DNA of 32,558 bases. Origin: Terriglobia bacterium. Its GTDB lineage: Bacteria; Acidobacteriota; Terriglobia; Bryobacterales; Bryobacteraceae. Both the position numbers and the translations under genes were made by a program. The notes beneath the pieces were generated by a model, which saw nothing but the letters and a program-made list of their open reading frames with translations, ran no database searches and was not told the origin of the DNA. Positions 11,416-19,677 of this stretch are shown piece by piece. Every line of letters begins with the position of its first letter. Position 1 is the stretch's first letter. The stretch covers positions 1 through 32,558 of the forward strand of contig JAJPHN010000007.1 of NCBI GenBank assembly GCA_021325235.1. The letters run 5' to 3'.

Positions 11416-12715
11416 GCTGCGTTTCTCCCTCAGGCGCACTCCGGACAGCCGCCATCAAATCGCCCATCTGGCGCAGCACCGCGAGTTTCGCGCGCGTCAC
11501 CTGCGCTTCAGAATCGTAAAGCTGCATCCAGAGATTGCTCTCTTCGATACGCGCCTGCTCGAGATCGCGCAGCGGCATCCGGCCTTCTGCGTTCTGCGCC
11601 AGTTTGACGGTCAGATCTTCGCGGGCGAGATCGAGTTTCATGCGCGCCAGATCGCGGATATTCACCGCCTTTTTGTATTGTTCGTAGCTGCGGCGGGTGT
11701 CGCTGGTAATCCGGTTCCGGATTTCGTCGGTCTGGATGCGCAGCTTCTCGAGATCGGTATAGGCCTGCGTCATGTAACCGCCGCGCGCAGCTCCGACCAG
11801 CAGAGGCAGCGAGACGGCAAAGCCGATCTGCGCATTGTTGCGCTGAAACTTATTGGACGGGAAATACTGCTCATACGTGTACTTCGCGAACAAAGAATAC
11901 TGCGCGACCAGATCGATCTGCGGCATGCGCGCGGACTTGTAGGAGCGCAGGTCCATCTGTTTGGCGAGAATGTTCGACTGCATTTCTTTGAGCTGCAGGC
12001 TGTTGTGGAGAGCCGTATCGACAGCGTCGTTCTCGGCAGCCGGAACGCTCGCCTGCAGGTCCGAATCCACCGGCTTCACACGGTCGCTGGCCGGATACCC
12101 AACGACGATGGCGAGCATCATTTCGTAGTAATCGGCATCGAGTTGCGCGGCGCTTAACTGCTCCTCGGAGCTGGCCAGGTTCACCTTGGCGCGCTTTAAC
12201 TCTATAGGCAGATCCGCGCCTTCGGCGACAGACGCACCGACGGTATCGACCACCTTTTTCAAACTGGGCAGCTGTTCGGCGAGTATCTGCTGCTGATGCT
12301 CGACCTGGCTGGCAGTCAGAAAGAGATCCGCGGCTTGATACGCGACGTCTTCGATTTTGTCCTGTGACGTGTACTGGGCACCGCGGGCCAGCTCTCGCGC
12401 AGCGGCGAGCCCGTAGCTCTTGGGCTTGTTGAAGAGCGACTGCTGCGTGGTGACCTGAAAGATGGCCGGCGCGCTGCCCTCGATGGTATTCGGATAGCCG
12501 TAGGTATAGGCGGCTCCGCTGCCCAGAATCACTTTGGGGCGAAACGGATCCTGCGCGACCCGCACTCCGGCCTCGGTATGCTGCTGATCGAGGCGCGCAA
12601 GAGTGACGTCGGGGTTCTGGCGCGCGGCCAGTTCAAGAGCCTGGCGCAGCGTAAGCGAATGCGTCTCGGCGCGAACCCCGAATGCGAAGAGCGACAGACA
12701 AACCACGACACGCAT
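11399..12715 (-). CDS. TolC-family outer membrane protein
   Basis: The 438-residue product has the outer membrane efflux protein layout. A signal peptide (MRVVVCLSLFAFGVRAE) is followed by two repeated halves beginning SLTLRQALELAARQNPDV and DAVDTALHNSLQLKEMQSNI, each with long coiled-coil helices and short membrane strands such as IDLVAQYSLFAKYTYEQYF. Such trimers form a channel through the outer membrane and periplasm. I used the ATG at 12715; a GTG two codons earlier is possible. No clear ribosome-binding site is seen for either. The ABC ATPase and permease follow with overlaps, so the operon encodes an export route, but no periplasmic adaptor (HlyD/MacA type) is present. Confidence 0.88.
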   Translation of the reverse strand: MRVVVCLSLFAFGVRAETHSLTLRQALELAARQNPDVTLARLDQQHTEAGVRVAQDPFRPKVILGSGAAYTYGYPNTIEGSAPAIFQVTTQQSLFNKPKSYGLAAARELARGAQYTSQDKIEDVAYQAADLFLTASQVEHQQQILAEQLPSLKKVVDTVGASVAEGADLPIELKRAKVNLASSEEQLSAAQLDADYYEMMLAIVVGYPASDRVKPVDSDLQASVPAAENDAVDTALHNSLQLKEMQSNILAKQMDLRSYKSARMPQIDLVAQYSLFAKYTYEQYFPSNKFQRNNAQIGFAVSLPLLVGAARGGYMTQAYTDLEKLRIQTDEIRNRITSDTRRSYEQYKKAVNIRDLARMKLDLAREDLTVKLAQNAEGRMPLRDLEQARIEESNLWMQLYDSEAQVTRAKLAVLRQMGDLMAAVRSAPEGETQHGDRP

Positions 12716-12751
12716 GAACACAAACTCATGCTAACCAAAAGTTCGCGGCTA

Positions 12752-14539
12752 CTACTTGCTTAATCGATAGACCCGGACGTAATCGAAATCGATCGTGTAG
12801 CCGGCCGTGTTCTCGGCCGCGATGCCGATCTGCGCACCGCTGCCGAGATTATGCTGCCAGGTGCCGCCGCGGGTCCAGTGCTGACCGTCGTTGCTGGTGT
12901 AGGCGGTATAGAGTTCCAGGCCGTCGTTGCCGGTCCTCTTCACGATGCGCAGCCAGGTCCAGAAACCGGCGGGGCCGATGGTCATGTGATCGTAAGTCGG
13001 ATAGTTCTGCGGCACGGGAGAAATCTGCTTTCCGAACTCCGTCAGGCGCACGTCAAAATCGGGGAAGACATCGAGCTTGATGCTGTTGCCGTCATTACCG
13101 TAAATGAACAACGCGCCCTGCGCAAAGTTGTAACAGCAGGAATTGTCGAACGGCACTGAGCTTGAAATGCGTGTTTCAACGAGATAGTCTCCATTCACCG
13201 GCGCGGGCTCGGCCAGAATCGAGACGTGCTGCGGATCGCTGTTTTCGTCCGGACCTTGCGTCATCGCCTGGTAGGCAGTTCCGGTGAGCGCATACGAGTT
13301 GTTGGCGTTCGGATGCAGGAAATGCCATTGCGGCGAAAGTGTGCTGCTGTTGAATTCATCGGAAAGGCTGGTAATCTCTGCACCGGGTTCGTCGTATGGC
13401 TTGAAGACCGGGGTATACGCATTCCATTCCCAGGGTTGCGCCGCGGGGGCGGGTTGCGGCGTAGCAGAAGCCCAGAAGCCGCCACGCACTTCGGGCCAGC
13501 CATTCACCCACTCGATGGGATCGAGGAGCGCGGGCCGCCGCGTAAATCCCGGATAGCCGTCGAAATACGGATTCAACTGGTCGATCGCGTGATAGAGCAT
13601 GTAATCCTGGCCGGCATCGTCGGTGAACACCACATTTCCGCCTGGGCCAACCCACTTGTTTCCGTTCGCTGCGATGGCAATCGATCCGCCCGGTGCGAAG
13701 GTCAGCAGCGGCACACCATCCTGATCGAGAAAGGGTCCGGTGGGAGTCTGCGCGCGTCCTACGGTGACGCTGTAGCCGCTCAGCGGACCATCGCAACAGC
13801 TCGAGGTTGAAACGAACAGGTAATAGTAGCCGTCGTGCTTCCAGAAATTCGCGCCTTCGTAGGTGTTGTCGATTGCGACCTGCTGTTCGGAAGTTGGATC
13901 GGAGGTTAAGCCATCGGCTGAGAGCTTGCGAATGCTGATACCTCCGTTAAAGCTGCCGTAGGAAATCCAGCGCTGGCCGGAGTCGTCCTGGATCTCGTCG
14001 GGGTCGATGACCGCGCGCAGAAACGAGTTGTTATAGGGATTCGGCTCGGGCGCGATGACGGGGTTACCGCTATCGGTCCAGGGGCCGGCGGCATGTTTAC
14101 TGGTTGCCACTCCGATGGCGGAGCCGCCCGCTGCGGTTGTCGGGGCCACGTAGTAGACGTAATACTGACCATTGAAGTGCTTAACGGCGGGCGCCCACAG
14201 ATTCGTGGTCACCGCACCCATCCAGGCCGGCAAGGCTGGCAGCACATCGCCGATGTAGGTCCAGTGAATCAGGTCCAGGGATTGGTACTCGGCAATGTAG
14301 TGATTCTTCAAATTGCCGTTCGCATCTTTATCGTTGCTGTTGAGCGGATCGCCGGTGCAGAACAGATACCAGTGATCGGCGCCGCGAATGCGCTCTTTCG
14401 TGATGGCGGGATCGGGGCAACTCACGGCTGGCCCCGTTTTCGGATCATTGAGCAGAAGCGGGTTGGTATAGGTGCTGGCGGGCGCGCGCACGGCACAGAG
14501 AGCGAGGGCAACCAGCAGCGCGGACCATCGTGACTTCAT
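12752..14539 (-). CDS. Secreted GH43-family glycoside hydrolase
   Basis: The protein has 595 residues: a signal peptide (MKSRWSALLVALALCAVRA), a five-bladed GH43 propeller (about 30-350) and a C-terminal concanavalin-like domain (about 385-595) ending TIDFDYVRVYRLSK. GH43 enzymes hydrolyse arabinan and xylan side chains. Candidate catalytic residues are the Asp in SCPDPAITKE (base), the Asp in VIDPDEIQDDSGQRW (pKa modulator) and the Glu in YEGANFWKHDGYYYLF (acid). The open frame extends 272 codons further upstream, but that part is antisense to the cytochrome c gene and has no signal; the ATG at 14539 with GGAG upstream and a clear signal peptide is the start. The gene is divergent from the cytochrome c operon by 54 bp. 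Confidence 0.9.
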   Translation of the reverse strand: MKSRWSALLVALALCAVRAPASTYTNPLLLNDPKTGPAVSCPDPAITKERIRGADHWYLFCTGDPLNSNDKDANGNLKNHYIAEYQSLDLIHWTYIGDVLPALPAWMGAVTTNLWAPAVKHFNGQYYVYYVAPTTAAGGSAIGVATSKHAAGPWTDSGNPVIAPEPNPYNNSFLRAVIDPDEIQDDSGQRWISYGSFNGGISIRKLSADGLTSDPTSEQQVAIDNTYEGANFWKHDGYYYLFVSTSSCCDGPLSGYSVTVGRAQTPTGPFLDQDGVPLLTFAPGGSIAIAANGNKWVGPGGNVVFTDDAGQDYMLYHAIDQLNPYFDGYPGFTRRPALLDPIEWVNGWPEVRGGFWASATPQPAPAAQPWEWNAYTPVFKPYDEPGAEITSLSDEFNSSTLSPQWHFLHPNANNSYALTGTAYQAMTQGPDENSDPQHVSILAEPAPVNGDYLVETRISSSVPFDNSCCYNFAQGALFIYGNDGNSIKLDVFPDFDVRLTEFGKQISPVPQNYPTYDHMTIGPAGFWTWLRIVKRTGNDGLELYTAYTSNDGQHWTRGGTWQHNLGSGAQIGIAAENTAGYTIDFDYVRVYRLSK

Positions 14540-14593
14540 CGAACTTATCTCCGGTAACCTTTTCTTGAACGCGATCGTGTTTATATCACAGTA

Positions 14594-15388
14594 GTGACCG
14601 CTCGTATCCTCGCCTTCGCCGCCGTATTTTGTCTGTGCAGAATGCTCGCTCCGGCGCAGCAGCACGACATGCATACCTATCTCGGCCTCGGCTCCGCACC
14701 CGATGCTGCTGCCGCGAAGCTCGGTGAGCCTCTTTACAAGCAGAACTGCGCGGCCTGCCACGGTGAAGATGCGCGCGGCGCGCAGGGGCCGAATCTGGTA
14801 CGCTCCACGCTCGTGCTGCACGACGAGAAAGGACACGATATCGGGCAGGTGGTGAAGAGCGGCCGTCCCGAAGGCGGGATGCCCGCCTTTCCCAATCTCA
14901 CCGATCAGCAGATTTACGACATCGCTGAATATCTTCACGTGCAGGTGGAAAATGCAGCCAATCGCGGGCTGTACAACTCTCTGTATTCGAAGCAGCGAAG
15001 CCAGACGACCGGCGATCCGACGAAGGGCAGACAATTTTTTGCTGAGCACTGCGCCAGTTGTCATTCCGCAACGGGCGATCTGGCTAAGATCGCCGACAAA
15101 TTTCCCGAGGCCGCCGAGATGCAGGAGCGCTTCCTCTGGCCCGCTTCGCGCGAACCGCGGCGCGCAACCGTTACCACCGCCTCCGGACAGACGATCAGCG
15201 GAACGATTCTGAAGATCGACGATTTCGACGTTTCGCTGCGCGATGCAGCCGGCCAGATGCATGAGTGGCCGCGCGATCAGGTGGAGGTAAAGCTCGAAGA
15301 CAAGCTTGCCGGGCACCGCGCGCTGCTGCCTGTTTACAAGGACGCCGACCTGCACAATCTGACTGCCTATCTGCTGACTTTGAAATGA
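14594..15388 (+). CDS. Diheme c-type cytochrome
   Basis: A 264-residue exported cytochrome. The signal peptide (about 1-21) ends near MLAPAQQ. Two haem sites are visible, CAACH at residues 52-56 and CASCH at 153-157; Met96 in GGMPAF is the likely axial ligand of the first haem. Between the second haem and the C-terminus lies an SH3-like insertion (RATVTTASGQTISGTILKID). The gene starts with GTG and has no ribosome-binding site, but a TATATC box lies seven bases before it, so the message may be leaderless. Its last bases overlap the start of the PQQ dehydrogenase gene (ATGA). It probably accepts electrons from that enzyme. The start could be one of the nearby internal Met codons, but only the GTG gives a full signal peptide. 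Confidence 0.88.
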   Translation: MTARILAFAAVFCLCRMLAPAQQHDMHTYLGLGSAPDAAAAKLGEPLYKQNCAACHGEDARGAQGPNLVRSTLVLHDEKGHDIGQVVKSGRPEGGMPAFPNLTDQQIYDIAEYLHVQVENAANRGLYNSLYSKQRSQTTGDPTKGRQFFAEHCASCHSATGDLAKIADKFPEAAEMQERFLWPASREPRRATVTTASGQTISGTILKIDDFDVSLRDAAGQMHEWPRDQVEVKLEDKLAGHRALLPVYKDADLHNLTAYLLTLK

Positions 15389-16989
15389 ACCGGTTTCTTC
15401 TTCTGACTTGCCTTGCCGCGTCTCTGGGTGCGCAGACTCTCGATCCGCGCACGCTGACGCTCTTCCATCAGCCGCCCGACATCTGGCCGACCTACAACGG
15501 CGACTATTCGGGCCGGCGCTATCGCACGCTCGATCAGATCAATCAGTCCAATGTTGGCGATCTGCAACTGGACTGGAGTTTCAAAATCGAGGGCATTCCG
15601 CCGCTGCGTGGAGTGGGGAAAGCGGTGATCAAATCGACCCCGCTGATGGTGAACGGCGTGCTTTACTTCACGGTGCCCGATCACGTGTTCGCAGTGGACG
15701 CTCGCACGCACAAGAAACTCTGGCAATTCGACTGGCAGGATCAGGGCGGCCATCTGCTCGGGCAGCGCGGGGTGGGCATGTACGGCAACTGGCTCTATTT
15801 CCTGACGCCCGACGGCTGGTTCTTTTCACTAAACGCTAAAGATGGCAGCGTGCGCTGGCGGAAGAAGGTGGCCGATGAAAAATTGCAGTACTTCACAACG
15901 ATGTCGCCGCTGATTGTGAAGAATCACGTGCTGATCGGGGTAGGCGGCGATGCGATGGATGTGCGGGGCTATCTGGAATCACGCGATCCGGAGACGGGCG
16001 ATCTGGAATGGCGCTGGTGGAGCGAGCCGCAGAAGCCCGGCGATCCCGGCGCCGACACCTGGCCGAACCAAGCGGCCATGGATCACGGCGGGGGCATGAC
16101 GTGGATGCCCGGTACGTACGATCCCGAGTTGAATCTGCTCTATTGGGGCACGGGCAACGCGAATCCCGTGTTTGCCGGGCAGAGCCGCAAAGGCGCGAAT
16201 CTCTGGACGGCTTCGATCGTCGCGCTCAATCCCGATACCGGCAAGCTGGTCTGGTGGTTTCAGGCATCGCCGCACGATACGCACGACTGGGACAATGTGG
16301 AAACCCCGGTACTGTTTGACGCAGTGATTGACGGCAAGCCGCGCAAGCTGCTGGCGCAGGGCGCACGCTGCGGCTGGTTCTTCGTACTCGATCGCACAAA
16401 CGGCAAGGCGCTCGTTTCAAAACCGTTTTCAGGCACCGGCAACTGGGCGAAAGGAGTCGATGACAAAGGTCAGCCGATACCCGATCCGGCGAAGGAGCCC
16501 AAAGTGGATGGCTCGATGATCGACATGCCGGCGATGGGCGCGACCAACTGGCAACCGCCGAGCTACGATCCCGAGACTGAGCTTTTCTACCTGAACGGAA
16601 CCGAGGGCTACGGGCTGGCGTATCTTTACGACACATCAAATGAGCCGGAAGGGTACGGCGGCGGCGGAAGCGAGACCTTCGATGCGCGCTCGGCGCTCTT
16701 CGCGCTCGACATTCGCACCGGCAACACGCGCTGGAAACACGAGATTCCGCACGGTGAGGGCAGCATTTCGGGCGGTATTTTGACCACTTCGGGCAAACTG
16801 CTTTTCACCGGTGACTCCTCGAGCGTGGCGGCCTTCGATCCGGCGACGGGCAAGATTCTCTGGCATCACCGGCTCGCGGCCCCGGTCAGCAACGGGCCTT
16901 CCACCTGGACGCTCGACGGCAAACAATACGTAATCGTTGGAGCGGGCGATACACTTTACGCATTTACCTTAAAGGGAGCAAAACCATGA
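15385..16989 (+). CDS. PQQ-dependent dehydrogenase (quinoprotein)
   Basis: The product has 534 residues: a signal peptide (MNRFLLLTCLAASLGAQ) and an eight-bladed propeller of the PQQ alcohol/glucose dehydrogenase type. Blade tryptophan repeats such as ALNPDTGKLVWWFQ, AFDPATGKILWHHR and ALDIRTGNTRWKHE are clear. HDTHDWDNVETPVLF matches the conserved HDxWD segment near the active site, and SGGILTTSGKLLFTGDSSS is the last-blade signature. It likely oxidises an alcohol or sugar in the periplasm and passes electrons to the cytochrome encoded just upstream. I cannot tell the substrate or the metal (calcium or lanthanide). The ATG at 15385 overlaps the cytochrome stop, and the following DoxX gene overlaps by ATGA. 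An upstream extension is antisense-free but lacks a signal. Confidence 0.9.
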   Translation: MNRFLLLTCLAASLGAQTLDPRTLTLFHQPPDIWPTYNGDYSGRRYRTLDQINQSNVGDLQLDWSFKIEGIPPLRGVGKAVIKSTPLMVNGVLYFTVPDHVFAVDARTHKKLWQFDWQDQGGHLLGQRGVGMYGNWLYFLTPDGWFFSLNAKDGSVRWRKKVADEKLQYFTTMSPLIVKNHVLIGVGGDAMDVRGYLESRDPETGDLEWRWWSEPQKPGDPGADTWPNQAAMDHGGGMTWMPGTYDPELNLLYWGTGNANPVFAGQSRKGANLWTASIVALNPDTGKLVWWFQASPHDTHDWDNVETPVLFDAVIDGKPRKLLAQGARCGWFFVLDRTNGKALVSKPFSGTGNWAKGVDDKGQPIPDPAKEPKVDGSMIDMPAMGATNWQPPSYDPETELFYLNGTEGYGLAYLYDTSNEPEGYGGGGSETFDARSALFALDIRTGNTRWKHEIPHGEGSISGGILTTSGKLLFTGDSSSVAAFDPATGKILWHHRLAAPVSNGPSTWTLDGKQYVIVGAGDTLYAFTLKGAKP

Positions 16990-17396
16990 TTCCGAGAATC
17001 AATGCCGCGCTGCTGGTGATCCGCATCGCGGCATCGCTTGCATTTTTGTATCACGGCAGTGGAATTCTGTTCGGCGCATTTGGCGGACCGGGCCCGCGAG
17101 GCTTCGCCGCTTTCACTCATATGCCGCTCGGAATGGTCCATTTAGTGGGGCTGGCGCAGGTCTGCGGCGGACTTGCCATACTGCTGGGGATCTTCACTCG
17201 CATTGGCGCGATCTGCGTTGTGATCGTCATGCTGGGAGCGATTTTCCTGGTACACGCTCCGCACGGCTTCGACATCAACAAAGGCGGGTACGAGTACGCG
17301 CTCAGCTTACTGCTGGTGGCTTTTGGGCTGTTTCTCTCCGGTCCCGGCGCTTACTCGATAGCGGCCAACCTGCCTGCCTCGGTTGCGAAGCTATGA
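16986..17396 (+). CDS. DoxX-family membrane protein
   Basis: The product has 136 residues and four membrane helices: ALLVIRIAASLAFLYHGSGI, MVHLVGLAQVCGGLAILLGI, ICVVIVMLGAIFLVHAP and YALSLLLVAFGLFLSGPGAY. This is the DoxX/SURF4-like layout, with the family's early HG motif and the PHGFDINKGGYEYALSLL loop. DoxX of Acidianus is a subunit of thiosulfate:quinone oxidoreductase, but bacterial homologues mostly have unknown roles. The start codon overlaps the stop of the dehydrogenase gene (ATGA) and its stop overlaps the DinB start, so it is made by translational coupling. A role in the dehydrogenase's electron transfer to quinone is an inference from position. Confidence 0.85.
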   Translation: MIPRINAALLVIRIAASLAFLYHGSGILFGAFGGPGPRGFAAFTHMPLGMVHLVGLAQVCGGLAILLGIFTRIGAICVVIVMLGAIFLVHAPHGFDINKGGYEYALSLLLVAFGLFLSGPGAYSIAANLPASVAKL

Positions 17397-17890
17397 AGCT
17401 TTCTACCGAGGCTGCTCGCCAGCACATCGACTACAACACCTGGGCCACAAATCGTCTGCTCGACGCTGCCGCCGCGCTCACGCCCGAGCAGTTGCAGCAC
17501 GATTTCGGCACCGCGGATCGCAGCATCTTTGGCACCTTTCAGCATATTCTTCGCTCCGAGCATGCCTGGGTAAACCGGCTGGAAGGAAAGGCTCAGGGGT
17601 CGCCGCTTCCGGCGGCAGAAACGATCGCGCAGCTGCGCGATATCTGGACTGGTGTGCACGCGCATTGGATAGAATTTGTCGTGGGCCTGACGCAGGCCGA
17701 TCTCGACGGCGGAATCAGCTATCACGACATGAAAGGCAATCCCTGGACCAACACGCGCTGGGAGATTTTGCTCCATGTTGTCAACCACTCGACGCATCAT
17801 CGCGGCCAGGTATCCGGCTTCCTTCGTGCCAGCGGTGTTACGCCGCCGACGGTCGATTACATTGCGTTCGTGCGACAGAAGAAGAGTTGA
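17393..17890 (+). CDS. DinB-family four-helix protein
   Basis: The product has 165 residues. It shows the DinB pattern of a four-helix bundle with a His metal triad: IDYNTWATNRLLDA at the first helix, FGTFQHILRSEHAWVNR carrying the first His, and LLHVVNHSTHHRGQVSGFLR carrying the HxxxHRGQ pair. This family includes thiol-dependent enzymes that modify small molecules and DNA-damage-induced proteins of unknown role. The start overlaps the DoxX stop (ATGA), making it the last gene of the cytochrome-PQQ-DoxX-DinB operon. It ends 8 bp from the convergent 64-residue membrane protein gene. Nothing in the sequence links it chemically to the dehydrogenase. Confidence 0.88.
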   Translation: MKLSTEAARQHIDYNTWATNRLLDAAAALTPEQLQHDFGTADRSIFGTFQHILRSEHAWVNRLEGKAQGSPLPAAETIAQLRDIWTGVHAHWIEFVVGLTQADLDGGISYHDMKGNPWTNTRWEILLHVVNHSTHHRGQVSGFLRASGVTPPTVDYIAFVRQKKS

Positions 17891-17898
17891 AGGCCCTG

Positions 17899-18093
17899 TT
17901 AATCGCCGCGCTCACGCCACCAGTGCAGGTACGATTTCGCCGCGATTCCTCCCACGATGATCAGCCCGAGCGCGAGCGCCTTGCCATGCAGCGTCCAGAA
18001 TGCAAACGCGACCATCAGGGTGTAGAGCACAGTAGCCGTGCGCCAGCCGATCAGAGTGTGACGTTTTTCATCCGGCGGGTCATCGAGAGACAT
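17899..18093 (-). CDS. Small membrane protein, 64 residues, linked to uppP
   Basis: I do not recognise a family. The ATG overlaps the uppP stop by one base (TGATG), which argues for a real, translationally coupled gene. The product starts MSLDDPPDEKRHTLIGWRTA and has two hydrophobic segments (about residues 21-35 and 39-55), ending SYLHWWRERGD, so both ends probably face the cytosol. A longer frame reaching back to 18450 runs antiframe through uppP and is spurious. The charged ends and size resemble small membrane proteins that assist larger enzymes, but no function is known. Confidence 0.6.
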   Translation of the reverse strand: MSLDDPPDEKRHTLIGWRTATVLYTLMVAFAFWTLHGKALALGLIIVGGIAAKSYLHWWRERGD

Positions 18094-18977
18094 CAGTAAC
18101 CGATGTGGTGCAAGGCCGCGATACCGGCAGCAGCCAGCAGACAATAAATGCCGAACAGATACCATTGGCCCTTTTCGAGCCAGACGCTCAGCCATTTTAA
18201 AGCGAGCAGCCCGGCAATAAAGGCAAAGAGCGCACCGAGCAGGCTGGGCGTGAATGCTCCGCGAAGCGCGCCGGCAGTTTGAATGTGCTCGGCTTTGATC
18301 AGGCGCAGAGCTTCGCGTCCGACGACGAACGGAGTCAGAATCACCGCGAGCGCGAAGCTGAACTCCTCGGCGCGGAGCTTGGGGATGCCGGCGAGAATGC
18401 CGGTCGAGATGGTTGCCCCGGAACGCGAAAAGCCGCGAAAGGGAAGACAAAGACCCTGGATCACGCCGATCAATCCAGCCTTTTGCGTGGTGAGCCGGTC
18501 GACGTCCTGCAAGTTCACGTTCAGATTGGCGCGGCGCCGCTCATAAAGACCCGCGATCAGAATGAGCACTCCGGCGGCGGCCAGGGCGGGCGCGATCAAT
18601 TCGAGATGACTGAACAACTGCTCCACTTCGGCCTTGGGCTGTCCACGGAATGCGGTCTTTTCGATGAGCTTGATCAGGATCTCGCCGATAACGCCTGTAA
18701 TCACGGTCGCGATGATTAGCAGCCACGCATATCGCTTGAATGTTTCCGAGTTGCGGAAGTACGTGTCGCGCCATTGCCGCCAGAAGTAGACGATAACGGC
18801 GAACATTGTTCCGGTGTGGAGCATGACAAGCAGCAGCGTCATAGCGGGCGCCGAGGGATCGAGACCAAGCAGCTTTTCGGCGACGACGACGTGGGCCGAG
18901 CTGGATACCGGAAGTAATTCCGCCAAGCCTTGCACAACCGCAAGAATGATGACGTGTATGAGACTCACAGAGTTCAT
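18093..18977 (-). CDS. uppP: Undecaprenyl-diphosphatase
   Basis: The enzyme recycles undecaprenyl diphosphate to the monophosphate carrier used for peptidoglycan and other wall polymers. It has 294 residues with multiple membrane segments. The BacA motif is QGLAELLPVSSSAH (residues 16-29), with Gln16 in the place of the usual first Glu and Glu20 present, and the second motif is GFSRSGAT with catalytic Arg185. The Q in place of E is a known variant of the (E/Q)xxxE motif. I chose the ATG at 18977; a frame 30 codons longer overlaps the CGNR gene and lacks a match to the family start. No strong ribosome-binding site is seen. It follows the CGNR gene by 26 bp on the same strand and may share its transcript. 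Confidence 0.93.
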   Translation of the reverse strand: MNSVSLIHVIILAVVQGLAELLPVSSSAHVVVAEKLLGLDPSAPAMTLLLVMLHTGTMFAVIVYFWRQWRDTYFRNSETFKRYAWLLIIATVITGVIGEILIKLIEKTAFRGQPKAEVEQLFSHLELIAPALAAAGVLILIAGLYERRRANLNVNLQDVDRLTTQKAGLIGVIQGLCLPFRGFSRSGATISTGILAGIPKLRAEEFSFALAVILTPFVVGREALRLIKAEHIQTAGALRGAFTPSLLGALFAFIAGLLALKWLSVWLEKGQWYLFGIYCLLAAAGIAALHHIGY

Positions 18978-19003
18978 TATGGCGGTTGACGAACTTTCCG
19001 CCC

Positions 19004-19603
19004 TTAGCTGTGCGCCTGATAGTATCGCCGCGCCTTCGTGCGATTGCCGCAGATCTTCATGTCGCACCAGCGGCGGCTGTGGTTCTTACTGAGATCGAGA
19101 AACAACCAGCGGCAGGTTTCGGCCCCGCATTCGCGCACGTGTGCCAGCTCGGGAGAGACCAGCAGTTCGGCCGCGGCGAAGACTATGGGCCAGAGCGGGG
19201 CGAGGGCGGTGCTCGCCAGGTCGGTCCACGTCCAGCGGATTGTGCCGCGCTCCTCGACGAGCATTCGATGACGTATGATCTTCTGCCAAGACTGGTTAAG
19301 AAGAGACAGATCCTCAGGATTCATGCGCTCGCCGCGAGCCGCCGCCGAGAAGAGCCGTTGGAGCAATTCGCGCAGATCGCGAGCAACGCGTAGAGCCGCC
19401 TGCTTCTCGCGCTCCGGACAGCCATTCAGGCGCGCGGCTTGCGTTGCATCGATTACGCCGGCCTGCTGGGCAAACCGCAAAAAATCTCCATAAGCCGCCA
19501 GCAACTCTGTCGTCCGAGCTGCATCGAAACGGTTATCCAGCGTGTTAGCCAGATCGAGGGCAACATGTCCGCCGACGAGATTGAACGCACTTGCGGGAGC
19601 CAT
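19004..19603 (-). CDS. CGNR zinc-finger (ABATE-domain) transcriptional regulator
   Basis: The product has 199 residues. The N-terminal ABATE-type part begins FNLVGGHVALDLANTLDNRF, and the C-terminal zinc finger is CGAETCRWLFLDLSKNHSRR followed by WCDMKICGNRTKARRYY, with four Cys ligands and the namesake CGNR. These proteins are regarded as stress-related transcription factors. The ATG at 19603 is preferred over a TTG at 19630, because the TATAAT box at 19617-19622 would start the RNA near 19610, downstream of the TTG. The leader would then be only about six bases. It is divergent from the EamA transporter and is its likely regulator, with self-control possible through the shared promoter region. 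Confidence 0.88.
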   Translation of the reverse strand: MAPASAFNLVGGHVALDLANTLDNRFDAARTTELLAAYGDFLRFAQQAGVIDATQAARLNGCPEREKQAALRVARDLRELLQRLFSAAARGERMNPEDLSLLNQSWQKIIRHRMLVEERGTIRWTWTDLASTALAPLWPIVFAAAELLVSPELAHVRECGAETCRWLFLDLSKNHSRRWCDMKICGNRTKARRYYQAHS

Positions 19604-19616
19604 TTTCGCCGATTTG

Positions 19617-19644
19617 ATTATAACTTTCAAAATGGATTTGACAG
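19617..19644 (-). promoter_or_regulatory. Promoter of the CGNR regulator gene
   Basis: On the minus strand CTGTCA (19639-19644) is followed after 16 bp by a perfect TATAAT (19617-19622). The predicted start is near 19610, about six bases before the ATG. Its -35 overlaps the -35 of the divergent transporter promoter almost base for base. Confidence 0.6.
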
Positions 19645-19667
19645 GTGAAACTGAGCGACGCTATTCT
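19638..19667 (+). promoter_or_regulatory. Promoter of the EamA transporter gene
   Basis: A perfect TTGACA (19638-19643) is followed after 18 bp by TATTCT (19662-19667). The predicted RNA start, near 19674, is only about four bases before the ATG, so the message would be nearly leaderless. The -35 box is the same DNA as that of the divergent promoter. Confidence 0.55.
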
Positions 19668-19677
19668 ATAACCATCT

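Noticed and set aside
14540-15355. The GH43 frame is open for 272 codons upstream of the chosen start.
   Set aside because: The extra part is antisense to the cytochrome c gene. The signal peptide and ribosome-binding site lie at the ATG at 14539.
15265-15384. An upstream extension of the PQQ dehydrogenase frame inside the cytochrome gene.
   Set aside because: The ATG at 15385 has a signal peptide and overlaps the cytochrome stop, which is the normal junction in this operon.
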